A stretch of DNA of 64,000 nucleotides from JAPOUP01 sp965203255 (lineage in GTDB: Bacteria > Pseudomonadota > Alphaproteobacteria > Rhodobacterales > Rhodobacteraceae). The DNA lies in assembly GCA_965203255.1 (NCBI GenBank), contig OZ241882.1, positions 744,001 through 808,000 of the forward strand, written 5' to 3'. The notes beneath the pieces were generated by a model. It did no database searches and had not been told where the DNA came from. It saw nothing but the letters and a program-made list of their open reading frames with translations. Shown here one piece after another: positions 48,605-57,468 of this stretch (the first letter of the stretch is position 1; each line of letters opens with the position of its first letter). A program made the translations under genes and the position numbers.

Positions 48605-49074
48605 AATCCGGCAATTGCCGACCCGGGCTCAAGCGCCGAATTCAGGGTCTCACCCAACATAGGTTCCGAAACGGCCATGGAATTTCATGCATCTTTCTGG
48701 AGTGGCGACCGTTTCAGCGGTCTGGTTTCTCCCAATCATCGAGTATGATCCCGGCTCGTTCCGTGGGCGCAAAAGCGCCCGCCATGTCCCTTCAGGCTGC
48801 AAGGGCTTCCGGCCCTGTCCTCGGAAAGCCAAGGCGACCCGGCAAGAGTAAACTGCGCAGGTATCGCCCGGAGCCCCAGCTGCGTTCACCGACGCGTCCA
48901 TCCAGACGTTCAGCGTGAGGCTCAGGAACAGCGCACCCGCCAACCCTGCAAATGGATGAAAGGGATCGGCATCAGGAGGCCAAAGTCATGAAATCCTATG
49001 GCCGCTCCGGCACCTTTGTCGGGTCTGGACCAATTATGCGAAACTCCCAGATGCGGCGATGGCTCCGTCCGAGA
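48605..49074. other. Decayed region with one truncated gene start
   Basis: No complete gene. AGGAGG followed 8 nt later by ATG 48988 opens MKSYGRSGTFVGSGPIMRNS, which runs into an IS30 end after about 29 codons, so a real gene start was cut off. A similar start, MKFHGRFGTYVG, occurs on the minus strand near 48650-48687. I do not recognise the family. Confidence 0.4.
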
Positions 49075-49264
49075 GCCTGCTTTCCTTCAGCGCGCCGATC
49101 CGGCATCTCTCCCCATGGGTCAGGTGGCGATGGCCCTCGGGCATGGCAGTCTCCCCTGTTTGCTCACAGGGACTGTCGCCGCCTGCTGGCCGATACGCAG
49201 GATCATGCGGCCGGAAAACCGGTCACCACCGCCACTGGTGTTGCACTTCAGGGTGGAATGGGGC
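49075..49264 (-). mobile_element. IS30 5'-end fragment
   Basis: Contains the first codons of an IS30 transposase on the minus strand, the untranslated leader and the terminus ending GGTGGAATGGGGC at 49264. The rest of the element is absent. Confidence 0.7.
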
Positions 49265-49499
49265 CTGTCATCCGACCTCCCTGCCGTAGACCGACGCAAC
49301 GGCTTTGCAATCGCAGGGAGAGGATCCGGCTATGCCGCGGCGATTTCGTGATCCCTGATTGACGGACCCTTTGGGCCGTCTTGATCTGCGCAGGATCCGA
49401 GTGTTTCGCAGCAAGGTGTATCGGGCTACGAGGATGTACACGACGTAACTGTTTCCGGTTTCGCGGGACAGCTTGTGGATTTCCTGTGGCGAGAGAGAC

Positions 49500-50519
49500 G
49501 GGAGTATCCCAAGTTGGTTGATCCGCGCAGTTCGGACGTGCCATCCCTGCGCTGTGGCGGAGCCGTGGATGACCGGGGTAACCGGCGGGCGGCCCGCCAT
49601 CCGGGGCAACGGGTATGGAACGTGGCACGGAAGAGGTTGGATCACAGGCATCCGGACTCGGTGGCGTATCCGGGGGTCCTGCGGAGGGCGGCGCGGCGGT
49701 GCATCCACCGGTTGTCCGCGATCGCGGCGGGGGTTTCACCCAGTACTGGACCGGAGGCGGCGAGGTGCGCGGCCGCGACGTCACGGAGGCCGCGCTGCTG
49801 GCGTCGGGCGTCCCGGATCCCGGCACGGTGGAGCGGGCGTTCCGGGATGCCTCCCTCGGCGGCGGCGCCGAGGCTGCTTTCCGGGCAGCCCGGTAGGGCG
49901 CTGCCGCCGCCGGAATGCGGGGGCTGTGGCGGACCGATGACCCTATGCCGGAACTCCACGGCGGCGAGCCGGCACTGGACGCGCTTCGAAACCACCTCGT
50001 AGCCGTCCTCCGACAGCCCCTCGACCTCGGGCGGCATCACGGTGATTTCGGGAACCGAGGCCTTTCCGCTGAAGCGCAGTCCGGCATCGCCGACCGCGTC
50101 GCCGCGGTCCTTCCGGCGACCGGGCCTCCCGCCGCGGCGGCGGTCTTCCTAACCGTCCCCGCCGTCCTGGCTGGTGGGTCTGCCGGACCCCTTCCCGCGC
50201 CTCTCCGAGCGATGGCCTATACTGTCAGACGGAAAAGGGATGGGTGGAACCGGACCGGACGCCGTACTTTAGCCGCTTACGGACGGATGCGGTACGGCGA
50301 ATGCCACCACCGGGGCATCCAGTCGGGAGCGGCGAGATGGAGCCCGGATGCCGCATGTCCGGGCTCCGGATGAAACGCTCCGGCATCCGCTGGTCGGAGA
50401 GGGGGGCCAATGCCATGCTGGCGCTGAAGTGCTGCGTCATGAACCAAAGGTTGGCCGACCTGCTCGACTGGGGGCGAATTAGGCCCCCGTGGCGTGATCA
50501 ACCAACTTGGGATACACCC
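49500..50519 (+). mobile_element. ISKra4-like element A, interrupted by an IS66 fragment
   Basis: The 5' part (49500 to about 49905) contains N-terminal ISKra4 transposase remnants such as FTQYWTGGGEVRGRDVTEA. IS66 sequence occupies about 49910-50281, after which the C-terminal part resumes on the plus strand as YGECHHRGIQSGA, then MLALKCCVMNQRLADLLDW. The right end is CCAACTTGGGATACACCC. Transposase dead. Confidence 0.65.
49910..50281 (-). mobile_element. IS66B fragment (tnpC 5' end)
   Basis: The tnpC N-terminal region and the terminus CGTACTTTAGCCGCTTAC match 44700-45386 of the IS66B copy in the CRISPR array. Only this end survives; the other junction is inside tnpC and no duplication is visible. 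Confidence 0.65.
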
Positions 50520-50523
50520 ATTG

Positions 50524-50562
50524 CTGCACAAAATATTGACCCGCCTTGGTCAAAGGAATAAG
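50524..50562. mobile_element. IS1595 end remnant
   Basis: AAAATATTGACCCGCCTTGG then TCAAAGGAATAAGCC is the complement of the IS1595 end at 2758 and 14006. No transposase follows, so the element was lost, leaving one terminus. Confidence 0.5.
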
Positions 50563-50604
50563 CCCTCCATCTGAAACCCACTACAGACGCAAAGCAGACC
50601 ACCC

Positions 50605-50835
50605 ATGGCTGGTCACAAAGACTATTGGACCCAGAAGCGCGAGGACGGGAAGTGGGAAAGCAAGCGCGAAGGCGCGAGCCGCGCCTCGAAGGTCACTGCT
50701 ACGCAAGCTGAATCATGGGCCTACTCCAAGGAGAAAGCAAAAGAGACCGGTGGCGAAGCCTTTCTGAAACGACGTGACGGGAAGATCCGTGGGCGAAATA
50801 CCTACGGAAAGGATCCGTATCCTCCGAAAGGCTGA
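50605..50835 (+). CDS. DUF2188 domain protein
   Basis: 76 residues: MAGHKDYWTQKREDGKWESK, then TATQAESWAYSKEKAKETGG and EAFLKRRDGKIRGRNTYGKD. The ending GKIRxRNTYGKDPxPPKG is diagnostic of DUF2188, small proteins of unknown function often paired with DUF3800 genes. The stop overlaps the start region of the next gene. Confidence 0.8.
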   Translation: MAGHKDYWTQKREDGKWESKREGASRASKVTATQAESWAYSKEKAKETGGEAFLKRRDGKIRGRNTYGKDPYPPKG

Positions 50836-51574
50836 GTCACGTTCTGCCCGAATTTGCCGATTATATCGTCTATGCCGATGAAAGCGGCGATCACGGATTG
50901 GTTTCAATCGATCCGGATTACCCGGTATTCGCTTTGACCTTCTGCGTCATGCGCAAGCACGACTTTATAGGAACCATCGTGCCGGCGATTCAACAATTCA
51001 AATTCGATATCTGGGGTCATGACGGCGTCATTTTGCACGAGCACGAAATTAGAAAGAGCAAAGGCCATTTTCCATTCTGCTGACCGACCGTGAATTGCGG
51101 ACAAGATTCTATGATCGTCTGAACAGTCTCATCGAAAATGCGTCCCTTTCCATCTTCGCCGCCGTCATCGACAAAGCGGAATTGAGAGAGTGTTACGCCA
51201 AACCCTGGAACCCTTACGAAATCGCACTGCTCTTCTGCATGGAGCGTTTGCACATGATGCTAAACCGAGAGGGGCAGCAAGGAAAAACCGTACATGTTGT
51301 CTTTGAAAGCCGCGGCAAGAGGGAAGACAGTGAATTGGAACTCGAATTTCGGCGGATCGCTGCCAATGATCGAAAGTGGGGTTATCGCAGGCACGACTTC
51401 AGCCGCTTCGACTTTCAGCCGGTTTTTCTGCCAAAGGCAGTGAACTCAAGCGGGCTGCAACTCGCCGATCTGACCGCGCGGCCCATCGCCCTTAGCAAGC
51501 TGCGCCCCAAACAGCAAAACCGGGCATTCGAAATCATTGAACCCAAACTGAAGGCGCTGAAATGCTTCCCTTAA
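50832..51574 (+). pseudogene. DUF3800 domain protein, one frameshift
   Basis: FADYIVYADESGDHGLVSID gives the conserved Asp-Glu-Ser-Gly-Asp motif of DUF3800, a predicted RNase H-like family common in accessory and defence regions. Frame breaks near 51075 after HEHEIRKSKG and resumes as ILLTDRELRTRFYDRLNSLI to SSGLQLADLTARPIALSKL, also a family signature, ending 51574. The start overlapping the DUF2188 stop reads CTGA where ATGA would be expected, so the initiation codon may also be mutated. Confidence 0.75.
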
Positions 51575-51701
51575 ATCCTTGTATTTTCAGAAAAAACAAA
51601 GGAGCTCCGGTTGGCCCGGAACCCCTCTGTCGACCGGGTAGTTCCCAATCCTTTGACGTATAGATACATACATTTTATGTGTCTAGCAAGTCGACAGTTG
51701 G

Positions 51702-52466
51702 GGGTGTATCCCAAGTTGGTTGATCACGCCACGGGGCCTAATTCGCCCCCCAGTCGAGCAGGTCGGCCAACCTTTGGTTCATGACGCAGCACTTCAGCGC
51801 CAGCATGGCATTGGCCCCTCTCCGACCAGCGGGTGCCGAAGCGTTTCATCCGGAGCCCGGACATGCGGCATCCGGCCTCCATCACGCCGCTCTCAACCTG
51901 GATGCCCCGGTGGCGGCATTCGCCGTACCGCATCCGCCCGATGCTGTTCCGGAAGTGGCGGCGGCAGGCGTCCAGTTCCCGGACCGCCCTCCCCGCCCGT
52001 CCCGGTGTCCGCCCGGACCTCCGCGAACCGCCGGTCCCGCTCCGGCCCCTTTCCGGCGACGCCCCCCACCTCCTCCCCGCGCATCGGGATCCCGGTCCCG
52101 TCGGCCGAAAGATATATGGGTGTTTTCAGTGGGTTGCCCTCGACCACCTCCTCCCGCCCGGACTCCATGGCCTCCGTGACGTCGCGGCCGCGCACCTCGC
52201 CGCCCCCGGTCCAGTACTGGGTGAAACCCCCGTCGCGTTCGCGGACAACCGGTGGATGCACCGCCGCGCCGCCCTCCGCAGGACCCCCGGATACGCCACC
52301 GAGTCCGGATGCCTGTGATCCAACCTCTTCCCTGCCATGACCCACGCTCCATGCCAGTTGCCCCGGAGGCAGGCCGCCCGCCGGTTACCCCGGTCATCCG
52401 CGGTCCCGCCGCAGCGCAGGAATGCCACATCCGGATTGTGCGGATCATCCAACTTGGGATACACCC
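51702..52466 (-). mobile_element. ISKra4-like element B, internally deleted
   Basis: GGGTGTATCCCAAGTTGG at the left and its complement at the right. Minus-strand remnants include FTQYWTGGGEVRGRDVTEAM and TPIYLSADGTGIPMRGEEVG, the catalytic aspartate region of ISKra4, then the C-terminal GECRHRGIQVESGVMEAGCR in another frame. At 765 bp it is shorter than a complete element. Confidence 0.7.
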
Positions 52467-52671
52467 GAGAGAGACAATGCGCTTGACGTTCGATGGGCGA
52501 CTACAAATAATGGGTCATTCGCTCCATGGCAGTAAGCCCCGCTTCCGTCCTGAATACAGGATTGGCGATCGAAAGTAGGGCCGATCCCGTGGAGATCTTT
52601 CTTTGGTGGGTCGCTATTTTTGGCGACCCACAATCATGATCGCTTCGGCCTACATTCATCGCGATTTACGA

Positions 52672-53004
52672 CCCCACTTCCGTTCCGATGTGCGTCATCG
52701 GCCATTTCCGCAGCGAGGGCGGAGCCAGGGCGGAGGGAATGGCCGGGAGGCGGGGTTTCCGGCACCCAGGGAACGGAGGATTCGGTCCCGGGACAGTTGT
52801 TATCCCGTCGGAAAGTCCGCTTGCCTTCAGCGCGTGTATTTGGCATCGTTCGTCACGGGCCAGTTGGCGGTAGCCCTCCGGCATGGCAGTCTCCCCTGTT
52901 TCGTAACGGGGACCGTCGCTGCTTCGCAGCCAGTTCGCAACATTATGCGGGTGGAAATCCGATCACCACCGCTACTGGTGTTGCACTTCAGAGTGGAATG
53001 GGGC
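52672..53004 (-). mobile_element. IS30 internal-deletion derivative (non-autonomous)
   Basis: 333 bp with both IS30 ends (CCCCACTTCCGTTCCG and AGAGTGGAATGGGGC). It keeps the first hairpin region and the first about 20 codons of the transposase (MPEGYRQLARDERCQIHALK) but lacks the catalytic body. It could only move with a transposase supplied by the intact copies. Confidence 0.7.
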
Positions 53005-53154
53005 GCACCTATGTTGGGTCTCGGCAAATTCGGGCTCACCAGCCAAGCCCATCTGCATCTGATCTCATGCCGGTGCCCGCAGCGGGAATCACCGAGGCAA
53101 ATCCGCCAGCGACCCTCCGCTACGTCACCAATCGACCAACATTGACCGATGCCA

Positions 53155-54036
53155 TCAGAAGGGTGCCCTTTGGTTCCGCAACCGGTACTGACGCGGCGTC
53201 ACTCCGTACTGCGTCCTGAACAGCCTGTAGAAATGGCTCAGGTTCTCAATGCCGCAGGCCCGTGCCACATCGGGAATCGGCAGATCCCCATGACCGAGGA
53301 GCAAGGCAGCATGCTCAATTCGGACTCTGTTCACGAATTCTGAAGGCGTGATGCCGAGTTCCGCCCGCGTAACGCGGCAAACATGCTCATGGCTTCGGCC
53401 TGCGGAGCGAACGAACGCCGCCACCCCACCTCGGAATACATCCGGGTCGCGGATCGTTTGGCACGCCGCCGAAAACCATCTCGGCGCCGTGCTGTTGGGA
53501 TGCGCACTGCGTTCCAGAACCCGATTTGTGAGCATCAGAAGAAACTCCTCGACCCGCGCAAGTGATCTGACCGATGTCGCCATCTCCTGTGCCACATTGA
53601 CCGCGCGCTCAAACCGTGAACCCGACAGTTCGTACGCTTCTGGAACGGAACCGCCCCAGTCATGGAACCTGCCCTTGAACTCTTCTGGATAGCGGGTCAC
53701 AAGGTGCTCTGCTGTCTCCACCTGAAACATGACATTGATGATCTGGCATCCGGTTTCCCGATCAGCCCTGAACGCATGCGCGCCCCGCGGTCGAATGAAC
53801 GCCAGATGCCCATGCCCCAGACATTGCGTCTCTCCGTTGATCCAGTGCAGCGCCGTTCCTCGCTCAATCAGGAAAACCTCGAAGAAATCGTGATCATGCG
53901 CCCGGTCCGGAAACCGTCTGTCAAGCGACTTACGGGCAAAGTGGAACGACTCGTCCGCGCGAAGATAGTCACCAGCGCTGAACCGTGTGATCTCCAAAAG
54001 AGCAATCTCCGACAAGAAATCCGCGATTATTGCCAA
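53155..54036 (-). CDS. AraC-family transcriptional regulator
   Basis: About 293 residues if TTG at 54036 is the start. The N-terminal cupin sensor (FARKSLDRRFPDRAHDHDFF, WINGETQCLGHGHLAFIRPR) precedes two C-terminal helix-turn-helix motifs (SHEHVCRVTRAELGITPSEF and IPDVARACGIENLSHFYRLF). It is divergent from the PhyH operon and probably controlled it in response to a small ligand. IS66A is inserted 13-20 bp upstream of the frame, and no ATG or good ribosome-binding site is left, so expression may be lost or altered. Confidence 0.8.
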   Translation of the reverse strand: MAIIADFLSEIALLEITRFSAGDYLRADESFHFARKSLDRRFPDRAHDHDFFEVFLIERGTALHWINGETQCLGHGHLAFIRPRGAHAFRADRETGCQIINVMFQVETAEHLVTRYPEEFKGRFHDWGGSVPEAYELSGSRFERAVNVAQEMATSVRSLARVEEFLLMLTNRVLERSAHPNSTAPRWFSAACQTIRDPDVFRGGVAAFVRSAGRSHEHVCRVTRAELGITPSEFVNRVRIEHAALLLGHGDLPIPDVARACGIENLSHFYRLFRTQYGVTPRQYRLRNQRAPF

Positions 54037-54056
54037 GGAATATCAAAATAGAACAA

Positions 54057-55800
54057 GTAACTACTCTCCCCCTTTCCCGCTGAATCCGGCCTGATGCAAG
54101 GTTGACCGCGCAGCAGCCTTGCCGGATTCCCTGACAGGCGCGCCTATACATTGGCCCGCATCCGGGGCTTTGGCCGTTTCCGTCCGACGGTCCGCGACAG
54201 GGTTGACAGCGTAGGCCGTCCGGGCTATCGGGGGGCCGTCGTTCAGGACGGGGGCCGCGGATGGGCCGCTTCGGATCAGGAACCAGGGGCGGGCCGCCGC
54301 GCCGCGCCCGGCCGGGGGCGGGCCGATGCCGACGGTGAACGCGGCGTCGCCGCGCAGGCAGCCCGGCGGCTGCCGGTCCCGGTGCCGCCGCCATCAGGCG
54401 GAGGGGCGAGGCGGGCGCGGAGACGGTCGGGACGGTCAACGCGCTCTTCATGCTCCCGGGCATCCTGGTGGCGGTTCTGCTTGAGAGGACGACGCGGAGG
54501 ACCCCGCGCAGCTCCGGCCTGCCGCCGTCGCGGAAGGACGGGACCGCGCGGCAGGCCGGCAGGGGCTCCGGCGGCAGGGGGCCGAAGGCGGGCCGGACGG
54601 ACCCGGGCAACCTGCGCGCGGTCACCGTCACGGAACCGGGCCCGGTGGCCGAGTGCCGCGGGCGCCGCCACGACCTGACCGGAACCGGATGCGCCGGGCA
54701 CGGGGAGCGCGGCGGGGCGGACATCGTCTCCGGGACCGCCGGGCGCCGGGTCGTGGCCGAGGTCAGGGACTGCCCGCGGTGCCGCGTCCGGACGACGGGG
54801 GCGTTCCCCGACACCATGCCGGGGCCGCTGCGGTACGGGCCGGGCATCGTCGCCCACCCCGTGCACCTGCCGGTCGCCCGGATGGTCCCGCCCGTGCGGA
54901 CCGCGGCCATGATCCAGGCGACGGCCGGTCGGCCGCTCTCCGAGGCCACGCCGCCCGGCCTCCTCCCGCGCCTGCACAGGGCCCTGGAGCCCTGGGAGGC
55001 GGCGGCCATCGGAAAGCTCCTCGCCATGCCCGTGCCGACGTGGACGGGACCCCGCTGCGGGTGGACGGAAGGAGCCACTGGATCCACGTCCGCTCCGGCG
55101 GGCCGGTCACTGGCAGGCGGCCGCACCGAAAGCGCGGATGCGGGGCCATCGACGGCATCGGGACCATCCCGAGATACGGGGGCGTCATCGTCCACGACCG
55201 CTGGAAGGCCTGCCTCACCTGCACCAACCGCAGGCACCAGCTCCGCCGCGCCCATCTGGTCCGCGAGCTCCAGGCCGTGACCGACAGCAACGGCTGGCCG
55301 TGGGCGGAGAGGATGGGCGGGCTGCTGCTGATCGCCCGTCGGCAGGTCACGCGAAGGCCGGACAGGCGGCTGTCCATGCGCCATTGCAGGACCGTCGCGC
55401 GATGCTACAGCGATATCCTGGGCAGGGCCGAAGGGAGATGCCGGCGGTCCCGAAGCGCGCGAAAGGCCAGCGCGGGCCGGTGGGGAGGTCCGACGCCCAC
55501 AGCCTTCCCGAACGCCTCGCCGCCACGGGAGGGAACGTCCTGCGCTTCACAGGGCGCGCCGACACCCCGTTCCCGGACAACCGCGCCGAAAGGGATTTTC
55601 GGATGGCGAAAGTCCGGCAGAAGGTCCCGGGCTGCTTCCGGACCGTCGCCTTCGCGCAGGACCGCTGCCGGATATCGAGCTACCTCCGGACAATGGCGGC
55701 GCTTGGATACAGCCCGCCCGTCGCCGTCACAATCGCCCTGCAGGGAAAGGCTGTTGACTGTCTCGATCAGGACGCCCCATAACAGGGGGTGAGCAGTTAC
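54057..55800 (+). mobile_element. IS66-family single-ORF element (IS66A), complete length
   Basis: 1744 bp, ends GTAACTACTCTCCCCC and GGGGGTGAGCAGTTAC, with the 8-bp duplication TAGAACAA at 54049-54056 and 55801-55808. It contains only a transposase and no tnpA/tnpB, as in the ISBst12 group. It separates the AraC gene from the operon it faces. Confidence 0.88.
54450..55782 (+). pseudogene. IS66A transposase, frameshifted
   Basis: The N-terminal half MLPGILVAVLLERTTRRTPR to LEPWEAAAIGKLLAMPVPTW is in one frame, VDGTPLRVDGRSHWIHVRSG and IPRYGGVIVHDRWKACLTC (catalytic core) in a second, and SDAHSLPERLAATGGNVLRF, DNRAERDFRMAKVRQKVPGC in a third. Breaks lie near 55030 and 55200. Composition is strongly Gly/Arg/Pro/Ala-rich compared with family norms. 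Confidence 0.72.
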
Positions 55801-55878
55801 TAGAACAAAAAAATGTCAAGTAGCGGTCATGCGCAGCTAGGTTCTCTTTCGTAAACTGGCGCGAGACGGGAGGGCCGG

Positions 55879-56703
55879 ATGCTCGACGAGTTCCAGGATT
55901 TCAGCTTCAGGCCAGTGCGGAATGACAGACCTCTCCGGCTTACACGAATCCAGATCGACAGTTACAATCGCAAGGGCTTCGTGCAGCCTTTCGGTATATT
56001 CTCGGATCTGGAGATTGGAAACATACGCGACTATGCGGACCGTCTGATGGCCGACATGGGCGCTGATGGCGGCTACGGAATCAACTGCTACCAAGCCAGA
56101 CTGTCCGGGCTGTGGGACATTGCCACCGACCCGCGCATCCTGGACCATGTTCAGGATATCATCGGAGCGAACATCCTTTGCTGGGCCACAGCGATCCTGT
56201 CAAAGGCGCCATACGACCCGAAGATCGTTCCATGGCATCAGGATGCTGCGTTTTGGTGTCTGACGCCCGCACGAACCATGACTGCATGGCTTGCGATCGA
56301 CGACGCCGACGAAGACAATTCCGCAATGCGCTTCATGCCCGGAACCCACACCGCAGGTCCCCTGAAGCTCCGACCAACCTCAGTTGCGGCGGTGTTTCAC
56401 ATTGAGACCGACGGTGCCGATCAACTGGGCGAACCGTTCACCAACACACTCAGGGCAGGTCAGATCTCGCTCCATGCAGACATGCTGGTTCATGGTAGTC
56501 TGCCGAACGGATCCAATCGACGACGCTGCGGCCTTACGCTCCGCTACTGCCCACCGGAAGTTCGTATGACGGATGAAGCATGGGCAAAGGGAGTCGAAGC
56601 CATTCTGTGCCGCGGCGACGCCGGCGACTGGCGGACCTATCCCCGCCCGGACAACAACGATATCCTGAAGACAACAAGCCCACACGTCGTCGGAAACAAT
56701 TGA
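55879..56703 (+). CDS. Phytanoyl-CoA dioxygenase (PhyH) family protein
   Basis: 274 residues. The Fe(II)/2-oxoglutarate oxygenase fold is shown by WHQDAAFW (iron-binding His and Asp), MRFMPGTHTAGPL and the distal HGSLPNGSNRRR with His and the 2-oxoglutarate-binding Arg. The substrate is unknown; such genes beside peptide/opine-type importers often hydroxylate an imported small molecule. ATG 55879 follows GGGAGGG. Intact, first gene of the operon and 71 nt after IS66A's target duplication. Confidence 0.85.
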   Translation: MLDEFQDFSFRPVRNDRPLRLTRIQIDSYNRKGFVQPFGIFSDLEIGNIRDYADRLMADMGADGGYGINCYQARLSGLWDIATDPRILDHVQDIIGANILCWATAILSKAPYDPKIVPWHQDAAFWCLTPARTMTAWLAIDDADEDNSAMRFMPGTHTAGPLKLRPTSVAAVFHIETDGADQLGEPFTNTLRAGQISLHADMLVHGSLPNGSNRRRCGLTLRYCPPEVRMTDEAWAKGVEAILCRGDAGDWRTYPRPDNNDILKTTSPHVVGNN

Positions 56704-56718
56704 GAGGGATTGCCCGTC

Positions 56719-57399
56719 ATGAGGATCAAATGGTATGGACATGCCGCATTCGGCCTCTTTCCCGCTACCGGCCCGAGCGTCATCACCGATCCCTATACGC
56801 CCGAAGGTGTCGGATACGCACCTATTGAAGACACGGCGGACCTCGTATTGATTTCGTCAGATGACGATGACGCGCATTGTCGGGCCGACCTGATTGCCGG
56901 CTCTCCCGAGGTCCTGAACACACTGGAAGTCGCCCGCGAAGGCGGCCGGGCCGAATCCCAAGGCATCCAGGTCACGGCCATCGAGGCGGCGGAATGGGAT
57001 CTCCATCCGGATCACGATGTTCCCGGCCATAACGGAATGTACAGATTTGTACTCGATGGAATCGAATTCGCGCATATGGGTGATGTCGGCAACCCACTCA
57101 GCGACAGGCAACAGGCCTTCTTTGAGGAAACCGACATTCTCTTCGCACTCGCTGGTGGCTATCTCACCATTCAGTTGCCCGACCTGATGGAGATGATCCA
57201 CCGCACAAGGCCGAAGCTGGTCATCCCGATGCACTTCCGCACCCTCGCATACAGACCACGCAACACCATGTGGATCGAGAGCTTTCTGGCCCATTTCAAG
57301 GAAGAGGACATCGATTTCGCCTTCTCATCCGAGATATCGATCCAACGAACAGACATTCCGGAACGCACCCGCGTCCTGGTCATGGACTATGTCCGATAG
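56719..57399 (+). CDS. Metallo-beta-lactamase-fold hydrolase (UlaG-like)
   Basis: 226 residues: MRIKWYGHAAFGLFPATGPS and ITDPYTPEG are the start of the UlaG/L-ascorbate-6-phosphate lactonase-like fold, with FAHMGDVGNPL and the terminal MHFRT. The usual HxHxDH is replaced by a DDDDAH sequence near residue 52, so metal binding or catalysis may differ. ATG 56719 has GAGAGGGA upstream. It lies 15 nt after the PhyH gene. Confidence 0.78.
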   Translation: MRIKWYGHAAFGLFPATGPSVITDPYTPEGVGYAPIEDTADLVLISSDDDDAHCRADLIAGSPEVLNTLEVAREGGRAESQGIQVTAIEAAEWDLHPDHDVPGHNGMYRFVLDGIEFAHMGDVGNPLSDRQQAFFEETDILFALAGGYLTIQLPDLMEMIHRTRPKLVIPMHFRTLAYRPRNTMWIESFLAHFKEEDIDFAFSSEISIQRTDIPERTRVLVMDYVR

Positions 57400-57468
57400 G
57401 ACGCAGAACAGGGCCGTGCAGGCCCCGACACCAGGGGCATCCGCCCCGCAGAACACTGGGAGAGAAAT

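Larger units (their letters stand above)
49500..52466. mobile_element. Composite transposon of two inverted ISKra4-like elements
   Basis: Outer ends GGGAGTATCCCAAGTTGG (49500) and the complement of CCAACTTGGGATACACCC (to 52466) are flanked by the same 9-bp sequence GAGAGAGAC (49491-49499 and 52467-52475). A 9-bp duplication is that of the ISKra4 subgroup. Inside are ISKra4 copy A (49500-50519), an IS1595 end, a DUF2188 gene, a DUF3800 pseudogene and ISKra4 copy B (51702-52466). The shared duplication indicates that the unit moved as a whole. Confidence 0.75.

Noticed and set aside
48650..48943. 97-residue minus-strand frame starting MAGALFLSLTLNVWMDASVN
   Set aside because: One hydrophobic stretch but no ribosome-binding site, no recognised family, and it lies in a clearly decayed stretch.
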